NCBI GenBank assembly: GCA_029907605.1
Contig: JARYLO010000017.1
Span: forward strand, 1 to 32,598
Direction: 5' to 3'
From: Sedimentisphaerales bacterium
GTDB taxonomy: Bacteria; Planctomycetota; Phycisphaerae; Sedimentisphaerales; Anaerobacaceae
DNA length: 32,598 nt
The stretch's first letter is position 1. Each line of letters begins with the position of its first letter. Made by a program: the position numbers and the translations under genes. This document shows, one piece after another, positions 16,671 to 25,200 of the stretch. The notes under the pieces were generated by a model. The model saw only the letters and a program-made list of their open reading frames with translations. It was not told the origin of the DNA and searched no databases.

Positions 16671-17751
16671 CTTTTATGTATCCTTTCCTTGCAAAGGCCG
16701 CCAGGGCCTGATCCACATCCTCGAAGACCTCTGTGGCCGTCTGTGTCACGAATACCGATGGCCTCTGCGACGAAGGCCAGATCACGTATACCTCCTTGGC
16801 AGCCTCGTGCGCGTGCTGCAGCTCCCGCTCCACGCCACTGGATATAGCTGCCCTGCCATCAGGCATAGGAGGGATGAAACTGATGATCATGTCCGACTGA
16901 TCTATGAGCATGAAATCCCTGGCATACGTCTGGCTGTAGATGTCCCGCTCTATCTGCCGGATCTGTTCGCAGCTAAGATGGACCAACTGCCCATCTACCT
17001 GAAGCTCAACAAAGTCCTTGCCAGCAGCCAGGGCCTTGCTGGCCTTTGCAGGTAGGTCAGACTCCTCCAGGTCGCCAGGATCAAAACAGACAAAGGCCCG
17101 CTTCATCCTCTGTCTGAAGGCATCAATCTGGGACTTGACCTGTTCTAGGCCAACTACTGCGGTCATTGGGTAGCTCAGGTATGCCTTCTTGGCGGTCTGG
17201 TCAAAGACCAGCCTGAAGAAGGTCTCTATGGTCTGAATGCTTGAACCTCTGGCAAGGCAGTACATAGCCACCGGCCTATCCATGGCCTGGCAGAGCATCT
17301 GCGTTCCTATCACCTCCTCCTCCCTCCAGACGATGAGGTCCTTGAGTGTGTGTTCTACGGTATGTTCGGTCAATAGCCTATGATGCAGGGCAGCGATGCC
17401 ATCCAAGAGGCAGACGTAAAGGTCTGCGTTCAACTGCCTCATCTGGTCAAAATCTACAGCAGGAAAAAGGCCATGCCTCCACCTGAATGTAGCATGGGTA
17501 TTGACCAGCACATTTGGTTCTACAGCAGCCCTGGCAAGTATATCCTTGAATACGCTCCTGCGGAGGGACTGCAGTCGCTTTATCGGTAGATCCAGGATCT
17601 TGCCTGGAGGCACATCTGGGGCCTCTGCATACATCATCTGGCCTACGTTACACAGCCTCACGTCTATCCCGCAACTGGCAGCATATCGACAGACAGCCTC
17701 CAGATAGCTCCGCTTGTCAAGGCCCACCATCCCTGTGACTACTACCATCAT
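16663..17751 (-). CDS. Uncharacterised protein: nucleotide-kinase-like N-terminus and deoxyribosyltransferase-like C-terminus
   Basis: Product of 362 aa, not firmly recognised. It begins MMVVVTGMVGLDKRSYL: a beta strand and a loop placed like a P-loop (residues 7-15), but G-K-[ST] is replaced by D-K-R. Residues 78-125 (NVLVNTHATFRWRHGLFP, then an aspartate-rich LYVCLLDGIAALHHRL) resemble the archaeal-type adenylate kinase segment with its THA motif. The last third (about 280-362: DFMLIDQSDMIISFIP, SSGVERELQHAHEAAKEVYVIWP) has the layout of nucleoside 2-deoxyribosyltransferase-like Rossmann domains, with E308 where the family has its catalytic Glu. Cotranscription and an 8-bp overlap with deoC support a nucleotide or deoxynucleoside role. 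Domain assignments are inferred from motifs only. A second in-frame ATG lies at 17748. Confidence 0.6.
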   Translation of the reverse strand: MMVVVTGMVGLDKRSYLEAVCRYAASCGIDVRLCNVGQMMYAEAPDVPPGKILDLPIKRLQSLRRSVFKDILARAAVEPNVLVNTHATFRWRHGLFPAVDFDQMRQLNADLYVCLLDGIAALHHRLLTEHTVEHTLKDLIVWREEEVIGTQMLCQAMDRPVAMYCLARGSSIQTIETFFRLVFDQTAKKAYLSYPMTAVVGLEQVKSQIDAFRQRMKRAFVCFDPGDLEESDLPAKASKALAAGKDFVELQVDGQLVHLSCEQIRQIERDIYSQTYARDFMLIDQSDMIISFIPPMPDGRAAISSGVERELQHAHEAAKEVYVIWPSSQRPSVFVTQTATEVFEDVDQALAAFARKGYIKDA

Positions 17752-17767
17752 CAGCCTGCACCGACGC

Positions 17768-18850
17768 CTACAACTGCTGCAGCCGCCGCCTGCGTTCGTA
17801 GTCCTTCAGGGCGGCCACCAGCTCATCCAGTTCACCAGTCATGATCTTATCAAGTGAATAAAGTGACAGGCCGATCCTGTGGTCGGTCACGCGGTTCTGT
17901 GAGAAGTTGTAGGTCCTGATCTTCTCAGACCTATCCCCAGATCCTATCATGTGTCTCCGCAACTGGTCCCTTTCCCTTCGCTTCTGGCTGGCGTAGTATT
18001 CAAATACGCGGCTCCTGAGGACTCGCCATGCCTTTTCCCTGTTCTTGTGTTGGCTGCGTTCGTCCCTCATATTCACAGTGATACCTGTTGGCACATGCTC
18101 TAGCCTTATGGCAGAGCTGACCTTGTTGACGTTCTGGCCACCAGGTCCACCTGCCCTCGAGACACTCTCTATTACGTCATCCGGGTCAATATGGATGTCC
18201 AACTGGTCTGGCTCTGGCAAAACGGCAACCGTGGCAGCAGAGGTATGTATCCTGCCTTGCGATTCGGTCACAGGCACGCGCTGGACCCTGTGCCCACCGC
18301 CCTCAAACCCAAGGTCCGACCAAACGCCCTGTCCCTTGATGCTCAGGATCACCTCCCTGAAGCCTCCCAGGTCGGTGGGGCTGAAATCCAACTGCTCCAC
18401 CTTCCAACCCCTTCGCTCAGCGTACCGGACGTACATGTTGTAGAGGTCCCTCGCAAACAGTGCTGCCTCCTCGCCCCCTGTGCCAGCCCTTATCTCCATG
18501 ATGATAGAACCTACTGCGTCATCATCTGCCATGACAAGGCTGTTGAGGATATCGTCCAAGCTGGCCTTTGCCTGCTCCTGCAGTGTCTCTACCTCCTGCC
18601 GGGCCAATACCTGCAGCTCCTTGTCAGAGCCCTCATCCTCCAGTATCTGCCTTGCCTGGTCAAGGGATCCTAGGATCTGTTTGTATCGCTGATACTTGGT
18701 CACGATAGGCTGCAACTTACCCTGCTCCTTGGATAGCTCGACCAGTCTTGAGGCATTTGCAGCCACTGCTGGATCTGCGATCTGTTCCTGCAGATACCTG
18801 AATCGCTGTTCGATCTGGTCTAGCTTGGCATGTATCGCCGAGGTATCCAT
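17768..18850 (-). CDS. prfA: Peptide chain release factor 1
   Basis: Product of 360 aa, exactly the family length. The catalytic GGQ loop is in [22 protein letters not shown]. The codon-recognition tripeptide is PVT in [20 protein letters not shown], a variant of the RF1 P-x-T motif (PAT in E. coli) and distinct from RF2 SPF, so UAA/UAG reading is expected. Other RF1 strings are [21 protein letters not shown] and [14 protein letters not shown]. It follows rpmE, a common bacterial pairing, but prmC, which methylates the GGQ glutamine and often follows prfA, is not here. Sixteen bases separate it from the next gene. Confidence 0.97.
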   Translation of the reverse strand: MDTSAIHAKLDQIEQRFRYLQEQIADPAVAANASRLVELSKEQGKLQPIVTKYQRYKQILGSLDQARQILEDEGSDKELQVLARQEVETLQEQAKASLDDILNSLVMADDDAVGSIIMEIRAGTGGEEAALFARDLYNMYVRYAERRGWKVEQLDFSPTDLGGFREVILSIKGQGVWSDLGFEGGGHRVQRVPVTESQGRIHTSAATVAVLPEPDQLDIHIDPDDVIESVSRAGGPGGQNVNKVSSAIRLEHVPTGITVNMRDERSQHKNREKAWRVLRSRVFEYYASQKRRERDQLRRHMIGSGDRSEKIRTYNFSQNRVTDHRIGLSLYSLDKIMTGELDELVAALKDYERRRRLQQL

Positions 18851-18888
18851 GATGGCCTACAATGACCCCTAGGTCTGGATAATACAAT

Positions 18889-18920
18889 GGCCTCTGCCTG
18901 AAAAACCCAAGCAAGAGGCC
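18889..18920 (-). terminator. Stem-loop between rpmE and prfA, possible weak terminator or processing site
   Basis: GGCCTCT (18889-18895) pairs perfectly with AGAGGCC (18914-18920), extended by two further G-C pairs across a bulge. On the minus strand it is followed by attgtattat, only moderately U-rich. It could lower expression of the downstream operon relative to rpmE; a strong stop is unlikely since prfA has no other obvious promoter. Confidence 0.35.
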
Positions 18921-18940
18921 TAAACGGGAATCCAGGGCTG

Positions 18941-19174
18941 CTAGGTGCCCTTTTGCTTGGCCTTGCCCTTGAGGTAGTCGGTGCCGTACTTCTTCTGAAA
19001 CCTCTCGATCCGGCCTGCGCTGTCTATGTACTTCTGCTTGCCTGTAAAGAAGGGGTGACACATAGAACAGATCTCGGCATGGATCTCCTTGACCGTACTG
19101 CGGGTCTCAAAGGTATTACCGCACCCACAGTGCACGATCACCTTGTGGTATTCTGGATGAATGCCTTTCTTCAT
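18941..19174 (-). CDS. rpmE: 50S ribosomal protein L31, zinc-binding form
   Basis: Product of 77 aa. It starts [12 protein letters not shown] and has the CxC and CxxC zinc pairs (CGC, CSMC) followed by the invariant HPFFTGKQK and [11 protein letters not shown]. Presence of all four cysteines marks the zinc (C+) form rather than the zinc-independent paralogue. It is the first gene of a nine-gene minus-strand run, with a taggag ribosome site and a promoter just upstream. Confidence 0.97.
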   Translation of the reverse strand: MKKGIHPEYHKVIVHCGCGNTFETRSTVKEIHAEICSMCHPFFTGKQKYIDSAGRIERFQKKYGTDYLKGKAKQKGT

Positions 19175-19203
19175 TTCGGGTTTCTCCTAACTGCCAGCCC
19201 AAT

Positions 19204-19231
19204 AGTATATCAACAATAATCCGCCGTGCAA
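19204..19231 (-). promoter_or_regulatory. Candidate promoter for rpmE and the downstream operon
   Basis: On the minus strand TTGCAC (19226-19231), a 16-base spacer and TATACT (19204-19209), about 30 bases before the rpmE ATG. It is back to back with the ilvB promoter, the two -35 boxes lying 22 bp apart. Confidence 0.5.
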
Positions 19232-19253
19232 GGACCTGGTCCAACCAAAAACA

Positions 19254-19282
19254 TTGACAGACCATCTGCGTATCGGTATATA
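19254..19282 (+). promoter_or_regulatory. Strong sigma70-like promoter for ilvBH
   Basis: TTGACA (19254-19259) matches the -35 consensus exactly, with a 17-base spacer and TATATA (19277-19282); TATATT two bases further is an alternative -10. Predicted start about 19289, leaving a leader of some 185 nt before ilvB. Confidence 0.65.
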
Positions 19283-19288
19283 TTAATA

Positions 19289-19473
19289 CAATACCAGGCC
19301 TGTAAACAGGCTGGTACGACCTGAGACACAGCATGGGCTGTGGTTGACGGTGCTGTGGCAAGGGGTGGTTGCTGGTTGCCAACAAGGATGGTCAGGCCTT
19401 GTTGGGGTCAGACGACCGCCAAGAAAGCCATGGTAACTGCAATAACGTAGGCGTTTATCAGGAAAGGAAGGCT
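19289..19473 (+). promoter_or_regulatory. Hairpin-rich leader of ilvB, candidate attenuator or structured regulator
   Basis: Three stems are visible. The first pairs 19292-19302 with 19307-19316 (10 bp, one bulged G, short loop). The second pairs CACAGC (19327-19332) with GCTGTG (19337-19342), or alternatively with a second GCTGTG (19352-19357), so the two folds exclude each other. The third is a perfect 9-bp stem, CCAACAAGG (19379-19387) with CCTTGTTGG (19397-19405). No U-run follows the third stem, so classical intrinsic termination is not supported. A 20-codon frame (ATG 19388 to TAG 19450) ends 23 bases before ilvB but has no spaced ribosome site and no striking Val/Leu/Ile run. Confidence 0.4.
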
Positions 19474-21210
19474 ATGAACTCACGAATAACCTCCCAGTCT
19501 GGCACTAGAGGCCAGGCGCAACAGGAATCCCTCACTGGGGCAGAGATCGTAGTGAGGACACTCCTCGACCTAGGCGTTGACACCATGTTTGGGTATTGCG
19601 GGGGCGTGGTCCTGCCACTGTTTGACAAGCTCTTTGACGCCCCTATCAGGTTCATTGTGCCCAGGCACGAACAAGGCGGATGTCACATGGCCGATGCCTA
19701 TGCCCGTGCAAGTGGAAAGGTAGGGGTAGTGGTTGCAACCAGCGGTCCAGGTGCCTGCAACCTGGTCACCGGCCTTGCCACTGCCATGATGGATTCCTCG
19801 CAGGTAGTTGCCCTTACCGGCCAGGTCCGCACAGAGCTGATAGGTAATGACGCCTTTCAGGAGGCAGATACCACAGGCATCACAAGGCCCATAACCAAGT
19901 ACAACTGCCTGGTCAAGGACGTCAAGGACCTGGAGAGGACCATACGGGAGGCCTTCTATATCGCCTCTACAGGTAGGCCTGGACCGGTACTAGTGGATCT
20001 ACCAGTGGACGTAGAGGTCGCAAGGTATCACATGGGCGAGCCAGCAACCATAGATCTGCCAGGCTATAAGGTCCGCACAAAGGGCCACTCTAGGCAGATC
20101 GCCATGGCAGCACAGGCCATCAACCAATCTGAGCGGCCGGTCCTTTATGTTGGTGGCGGGGTAATAACCTCAAATACCTCTGAACAATTGAGGGCCCTGG
20201 CCCGAAAGGCCAATATACCAGTGACCATGACCCTGATGGGGCTTGGCAGCTTCGACCAGACCGACCCGCTGTCCTTAGACATGCTGGGCATGCATGGGGC
20301 AGCCTATGCCAATTATGCAGTCCAGGAGTGTGACCTATTGATAGCAGTTGGTGCAAGGTTTGACGATAGGGTCACCGGCAAGGTAGCCACATTCGCACCA
20401 CATGCCAAGGTCATACACATCGACATAGACCCTGCTAGCATATCCAAGAGCGTCCGTGTTGACATCCCGGTTGTAGGAGATGCAAGATGCATCTTGGAGG
20501 AACTGCTAGAGCAGGTAGAACATAGGCCCAGGACCGCGTGGTTCGAGAAGATCGCGCAGTGGAAACAACGCTACCCATTCGCCTATGACCGCAACAGCCC
20601 ATATATCAAACCTCAGTACGTGATAGAGGAGATATGGAGGCAGACGAGGGGCCAGGCCATAGTCACTACTGGCGTTGGCCAACACCAGATGTGGACGGCC
20701 CAGTTCTACAAGTTCAGGCACCCTCGACAACTGATCACCAGTGGCGGCCTCGGTACCATGGGTTTCGGCCTGCCTGCGGCCATAGGCGCACAGATCGCCA
20801 GGCCTGATGCCCTGGTCATAGACATAGATGGTGACCATAGCTTCAATATGACCATGACAGAGCTTGCCACCGCAGTAGAGCACAATCTGCCTATCAAGGT
20901 CTGCATCATGAACAATGGTTATATGGGTATGGTCAGGCAATGGCAGGAGTTGTTCTATGGCAAGCGATACTCAAAGAGCTACCTTGCCAATCCGGATTAT
21001 GCCAACGTAGCCAGGGCCCTTGGCGCAGTGGGCCTGACCTGCGAGAAGAAGGAGGAGGTACCTAAGGTCATAGAAGAGATGCTCAGGCAAGAAAGGCCAT
21101 GTGTGGTGGACTTCAAGGTAGACCGCCACGAGAATGTCTGGCCCATGGTCCCTGCAGGCAAGAGCCTCAATGAGATGAATGGCCTGGATATCCTAGAGAG
21201 GCTCATCTAG
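19474..21210 (+). CDS. ilvB: Acetolactate synthase, large (catalytic) subunit
   Basis: Product of 578 aa from ATG 19474, which has ggaagg just upstream; the frame is open further 5' but that part lies in the leader. The N-terminal TPP domain has E66 in RHEQGG, the catalytic glutamate. The central domain contains GGGVITSN and DDRVTGK. The C-terminal TPP site is DIDGDHSFNMTMTELATAV followed by NNGYMGMVRQWQELFYGKRYS. It condenses two pyruvates, or pyruvate and 2-oxobutyrate, in the first common step of valine, leucine and isoleucine synthesis. GMVRQWQ is a signature of the anabolic ALS type. Oddities are GDH where the TPP motif usually reads GDG or GDA, and GYCGG where GYPGG is usual. ilvH follows 24 bp later. 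Confidence 0.96.
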   Translation: MNSRITSQSGTRGQAQQESLTGAEIVVRTLLDLGVDTMFGYCGGVVLPLFDKLFDAPIRFIVPRHEQGGCHMADAYARASGKVGVVVATSGPGACNLVTGLATAMMDSSQVVALTGQVRTELIGNDAFQEADTTGITRPITKYNCLVKDVKDLERTIREAFYIASTGRPGPVLVDLPVDVEVARYHMGEPATIDLPGYKVRTKGHSRQIAMAAQAINQSERPVLYVGGGVITSNTSEQLRALARKANIPVTMTLMGLGSFDQTDPLSLDMLGMHGAAYANYAVQECDLLIAVGARFDDRVTGKVATFAPHAKVIHIDIDPASISKSVRVDIPVVGDARCILEELLEQVEHRPRTAWFEKIAQWKQRYPFAYDRNSPYIKPQYVIEEIWRQTRGQAIVTTGVGQHQMWTAQFYKFRHPRQLITSGGLGTMGFGLPAAIGAQIARPDALVIDIDGDHSFNMTMTELATAVEHNLPIKVCIMNNGYMGMVRQWQELFYGKRYSKSYLANPDYANVARALGAVGLTCEKKEEVPKVIEEMLRQERPCVVDFKVDRHENVWPMVPAGKSLNEMNGLDILERLI

Positions 21211-21234
21211 GCCTGGGCTGGAAAGGATCATAAC

Positions 21235-21723
21235 ATGAAGCACATCATCAATGCCCTGGTTGAGAATAAGCCTGGTGTCCTGGCACACGTCGCTGGTATG
21301 TTTGCCGCTAGGGGATTCAATATCGATTCCTTGGTGGTAGGCAGGACCGAGGATCCTAGGTTCAGCCGTATGACCATAGTGGTCATTGGCGACGACAGGG
21401 TCTTAGAACAGGTCCGCAAACAACTAGCAAAGATCATACCAGTAGTCAAGGTACAGGACTTCTCAGGTCAACCTGTGGTCACAAGGGACTTGATGCTCAT
21501 AACCGTGGCAGCACCACCTGAGAAACGTGCGGAGCTATTTGCCATCATAGAGGTCTTCCGTGGCCATGTGGTGGATATAGGTCCAAAATCTCTGACCATA
21601 GAGGTCAGTGGTCCTGAGTCCAAGATAGAGGCCTTCATAGATGTGTGCAGGCCTTACGGTATAAAGAGCCTTGCACGTACCGGCACCATTGCGGTCCCGC
21701 GCCAGGCAGGGGCTGAGCTGTAG
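21235..21723 (+). CDS. ilvH: Acetolactate synthase, small (regulatory) subunit
   Basis: Product of 162 aa, the usual length. The N-terminal ACT domain (about 1-75) has ALVENKPGVLAHVAGMFAARG and FNIDSLVVGRTEDP, where the valine effector binds in family members. The C-terminal ALS_ss domain contains RDLMLITV, FRGHVVDIGPKSLTIEVSG and IDVCRPYGIKSLARTGTIAVPR. It activates IlvB and confers feedback inhibition. A gaaagga ribosome site lies before ATG 21235. A perfect hairpin follows 44 bp after the stop. Confidence 0.97.
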   Translation: MKHIINALVENKPGVLAHVAGMFAARGFNIDSLVVGRTEDPRFSRMTIVVIGDDRVLEQVRKQLAKIIPVVKVQDFSGQPVVTRDLMLITVAAPPEKRAELFAIIEVFRGHVVDIGPKSLTIEVSGPESKIEAFIDVCRPYGIKSLARTGTIAVPRQAGAEL

Positions 21724-21767
21724 CGGGTCGTAAGCACCATCTTGGGCTGGTTGGCCTAGGAAAAGAA

Positions 21768-21797
21768 AAGGGGTAGGTCTGAGCAGACCTACCCCTT
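21768..21797. terminator. Perfect 13-bp terminator hairpin between ilvH and the chemoreceptor gene
   Basis: AAGGGGTAGGTCT (21768-21780), loop GAGC, then the exact complement (21785-21797). On the minus strand the stem is followed by a run rich in T (ttttctttt), a good intrinsic terminator for the chemoreceptor gene ending at 21805. On the plus strand no T-run follows, so ilvBH termination would be weaker. Confidence 0.85.
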
Positions 21798-21804
21798 GTG
21801 ATTG

Positions 21805-24006
21805 CTAGAGCTTGAACCGATTGACCAGGCCTTGGAGCTGCTCAGACAGCACAGAAAGGTCCTTGGTCGCCTGCTGGATGTTATTGACACCATCGCTTGT
21901 CTGCTGTACAGCCTGACCTACGGTATTGATACTGCTTGTGATCTCGTTGGTGGCTGCAGCGACCTGGCTGATATTCTGAGCTACGAACTCCGAGGCCGAT
22001 GCGGTCTGCGTTATGTTGTTGGCGATCTCGCTTGTGGTGACGGATTGTTCCTCAACCGCAGAAGCGATGGCCTGTGAGACCTCGCTTACGTTCTTTATGG
22101 AATCCTTTATCTGACCAATAGACTTTATCGCAACACCGGTCGACTGCTGTATGGCCTGCACGCGTCGCCTTATGTCCTCTGTGGCCTCTGTGGTCTGCTT
22201 GGCCAACTCCTTTACCTCATTGGCCACCACGGCGAAGCCCTTGCCTGCCTCACCTGCCCTTGCGGCCTCTATGGTCGCATTGAGGGCCAGCAGATTGGTC
22301 TGTTCCGCTATGTCCTGGATGACCTCCACAACCTTTGTGATCTGGTCCGCAGCCTGACCAAGTTGGCCGATCTGGCCATCGCTTTCCTCTGCAAGCTTGG
22401 CGGCCTGCTGGGCAATAGAGGCGGCCTGATCTGCGTTCTTTGCGATCTCCTTTATACATGATGTCATCTGTTCTACCGCTGCAGCAACCGTACGCACGTT
22501 ACTGGACATCTGCTCGGTAGAGGATGCCACGTTCTTTATGTTCGTGCTCATCTGTTCTGTGGAGGCAGCCACAGTACTTGCGCTGCCTGTAAGCTGCTGG
22601 GCCTGGCCTGCGATCTGGGCAGATGCTGCAGCCAGTTCTGTGGCGGAGCTGGCCACCGTATGGGCGGTATTGGCAACCTGACTTACCAGTTCATGGAGCT
22701 TGTCCATAAAGCCATTGAACCACTTGGCCAACTCGCCTACCTCATCCTTGCTTTGCACATTGAGCCTGCTGGTCAGGTCGCCCTGGCCCTGGGCCATCTC
22801 CTTGAGCATGCCAACTGCCTGCAATAACGGCCTGGCTATCCTCGTAGCCAGGAGGAATGCAAGGATGCTACATGCAACGGCTGCCACGATCGCACCAAGT
22901 CCTGAATACCAGACCAGATCGCCCCTGTGTTGATCTATGCGCGCAAGGCTGTCCATGAACTCGTCTTCATAGGTACCTACACCTATTACCCAATCCCACG
23001 GCTGAAAGTATGTCACTGCTGCGATCTTCCACCTGGCCTTGTCCTCGCCCTGATTCTTCCATGGGTAGCGTTCAAAGTCGCACTGACCATCCTTTGTGGC
23101 AAGGGCCTTGGTGATTACGGACTGTATGAAGGGCCTGCCGTCTGTATCCGTTGCATTCCATATGTTCTCACCATCCCTTGCCCCATCCTTTGATATGATA
23201 TATACACCCTTCTGATCTCCAGTACCTCCTAGTATGTACACATAGCCGGTCTTCCCGACCTTTATGTCCATGATCCCCTTTCGCAGCTCCGGCACGTCCT
23301 CCTGTTTGACACCGACATACAGCATCCCTATGACCTTGCCTGCCTGATCCTTGATAGGTTCGTATGCGGTTATGTACCACGCATTGACTACATATGCCCG
23401 GCCTGTATATGTCTGACCTGACAGTACCGTCTGTATGACCGGGTTGGGTGTGCCATCCGGATTGATGGCAGGAATGTACGTACCTACCGCCCTTGTACCA
23501 TCTGTCTTTTGGACATTGGTACAGATCCTCAGCATGTCGCCTTGTTCGTTGATCCTCTGGAATATGGTGGAGGTGTCGCCAGAAAGCTCCTTTAGTGCAT
23601 CTACTATTGGGACCTTCACATCCATGCTGGTGACCTGGCCAAGCCACTGGTTGCCAACCAGCATCTTGGGAAGCTCAACGGTCTTTACCTGGTTGGTATA
23701 CTGGTTTGTGGCCTGCCATTGGATCGTCTCCTGGGCCAGGCTCACAGCCCCTGCCTGCTGGACCAACTGCCTTGCAAGCCTCAGGTCAAGGGTCAGCTTC
23801 TTCTTGAGGGTCTCATGCTGCGTCCGCAACATGAGCCAGACGTCCTTTGCAATCTTCTCGCATTCGTTGCGGCTAAGTACCTCCAACTCCTTGTGGATAT
23901 CCTGCCTCAAGAGGCCCTTTTGCCAGATGACCATGGAGATGAATACCAGCACCGTCAGGGCAATGCCCCCCACATTGACCAACACAATCTTCTTCTTGCT
24001 GCCCAT
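21805..24006 (-). CDS. Methyl-accepting chemotaxis protein with Cache sensor
   Basis: Product of 733 aa. Start ATG 24006 has aaaggaga five bases upstream; longer frames lack such a site. Topology: TM1 about 6-27, a periplasmic region of roughly 340 residues resembling Cache_3-Cache_2 ([84 protein letters not shown]), TM2 around [16 protein letters not shown], a HAMP linker, then the cytoplasmic signalling coil with the conserved tip [25 protein letters not shown] to [10 protein letters not shown]. It senses an extracellular small molecule and controls CheA. No C-terminal CheR-tethering pentapeptide is seen. No che genes lie nearby, so it is an orphan receptor; ligand unknown. A terminator hairpin follows at 21768-21797. 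Confidence 0.94.
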   Translation of the reverse strand: MGSKKKIVLVNVGGIALTVLVFISMVIWQKGLLRQDIHKELEVLSRNECEKIAKDVWLMLRTQHETLKKKLTLDLRLARQLVQQAGAVSLAQETIQWQATNQYTNQVKTVELPKMLVGNQWLGQVTSMDVKVPIVDALKELSGDTSTIFQRINEQGDMLRICTNVQKTDGTRAVGTYIPAINPDGTPNPVIQTVLSGQTYTGRAYVVNAWYITAYEPIKDQAGKVIGMLYVGVKQEDVPELRKGIMDIKVGKTGYVYILGGTGDQKGVYIISKDGARDGENIWNATDTDGRPFIQSVITKALATKDGQCDFERYPWKNQGEDKARWKIAAVTYFQPWDWVIGVGTYEDEFMDSLARIDQHRGDLVWYSGLGAIVAAVACSILAFLLATRIARPLLQAVGMLKEMAQGQGDLTSRLNVQSKDEVGELAKWFNGFMDKLHELVSQVANTAHTVASSATELAAASAQIAGQAQQLTGSASTVAASTEQMSTNIKNVASSTEQMSSNVRTVAAAVEQMTSCIKEIAKNADQAASIAQQAAKLAEESDGQIGQLGQAADQITKVVEVIQDIAEQTNLLALNATIEAARAGEAGKGFAVVANEVKELAKQTTEATEDIRRRVQAIQQSTGVAIKSIGQIKDSIKNVSEVSQAIASAVEEQSVTTSEIANNITQTASASEFVAQNISQVAAATNEITSSINTVGQAVQQTSDGVNNIQQATKDLSVLSEQLQGLVNRFKL

Positions 24007-24203
24007 AAAGATCTCCTTTCTCATTGGCAAACAACTAAACAAGTCCGCAAGGACACCAGCTATGCAGGGATTCGGCTTGAGGATGGTCCAACTTGAATAT
24101 ACCCTTTGATAATGCCTCGAATCTGCAACCATGCTGCATTCCTGGCCCTATAACAGCAAGGGTGGTTATTGCCAATTAAGGCAGGCCTCCTTAGACTACG
24201 CAT

Positions 24204-25199
24204 ATGTTCAAGAATGTCTCGATCATAGGGGATGGGGCCATGGGCACGGTCATGGCCATGCTGTTGGCAGAACGCGGCATAAGGGTCCGAATTTGGGGCC
24301 ACGATGCCAAACAACTGGCCCAGATAGCTACTGCAAGGGAAAATAGCCTCTTTCTGCCGGGCCATAAGATCCCTCCAGCAGTGCAGTTCCAGCCCGATGA
24401 TAGGCAGATCCTACAGGATGCACACCTCCTAGTAAGCGCGATACCTTGTCAGTACATAAGGCAGATATGGCTGAGGCTTAAGCCACACCTACCGCCAGGA
24501 TTGCCTATCGTGTCGGTAACAAAGGGCATAGAGAACGACACGCTAATGCGCCCGACCCAGATCATAGCAGACGTGCTCGGTACCGATACACCTACCGCAG
24601 TACTCAGTGGACCGACCATAGCAGATGAGCTTGCCAGGCGCCTGCCAGCCACCGCATGTGTGGCCAGCAGCGATCAGGTCCTGGCATCGGCCATTCAACA
24701 GACATTCAGTACCGACTGGTTCCGCATCTATACCAACAAGGATATCATCGGTGTGGAACTGGCTGGTGCATGCAAGAATGTGATCGCAATAGCTGCAGGG
24801 ATCATAGATGGCATAGGTGCAGGCAACAATGCAAAGGCAGCCCTGCTGAGCCGTGGACTTGCAGAGATCACCAGATTGGGCCTTGCATGCGGTGCAAGGC
24901 CAGAGACATTCGCCGGCCTGGCAGGGTTGGGTGACCTTGTGACCACATGTATCTCGCCACTAGGCAGAAACCGCTCTTTGGGCGAGAGGATAGGACAGGG
25001 TCAGACCTTGGAACAGGCACTTGCTGCTACAAGGTCTGTGGTGGAGGGGGTGAGCACCTGCCGATCGGTGGTGGCATTGGCAACAAAGGCCCAGGTGGAG
25101 ATGCCGATCACATTCGCCGTGTATCAGGTCCTGTTCGAGAAGAAGCCTGTCAAGCAGGCCATCCAGGAGCTGATGTGCCGCCAACTCAAACCGGAATAG
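24204..25199 (+). CDS. gpsA: Glycerol-3-phosphate dehydrogenase [NAD(P)+]
   Basis: Product of 331 aa. The N-terminal Rossmann motif is SIIGDGAMGTVMAMLLAERG (G-x-G-x-x-G). Further signatures are SVTKGIEND, LSGPTIADELARRLPATACVAS, the catalytic lysine region GVELAGACKNVIAIAAGI and GNNAKAALLSRGLAEITRLG, TFAGLAGLGDLVTTCISPLGRNRSLGERIG and VVEGVSTCRSVV. It reduces dihydroxyacetone phosphate to sn-glycerol 3-phosphate for phospholipid synthesis. No clear Shine-Dalgarno precedes ATG 24204. It is convergent with the polyamine genes, with one base between the two stop codons. Confidence 0.96.
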   Translation: MFKNVSIIGDGAMGTVMAMLLAERGIRVRIWGHDAKQLAQIATARENSLFLPGHKIPPAVQFQPDDRQILQDAHLLVSAIPCQYIRQIWLRLKPHLPPGLPIVSVTKGIENDTLMRPTQIIADVLGTDTPTAVLSGPTIADELARRLPATACVASSDQVLASAIQQTFSTDWFRIYTNKDIIGVELAGACKNVIAIAAGIIDGIGAGNNAKAALLSRGLAEITRLGLACGARPETFAGLAGLGDLVTTCISPLGRNRSLGERIGQGQTLEQALAATRSVVEGVSTCRSVVALATKAQVEMPITFAVYQVLFEKKPVKQAIQELMCRQLKPE

Positions 25200-25200
25200 C

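Noticed and set aside
19388-19450. 20-codon leader peptide for ilvB attenuation
   Set aside because: No spaced Shine-Dalgarno, only scattered Val/Ile codons, and no terminator after the hairpin; kept only as a remark on the leader.
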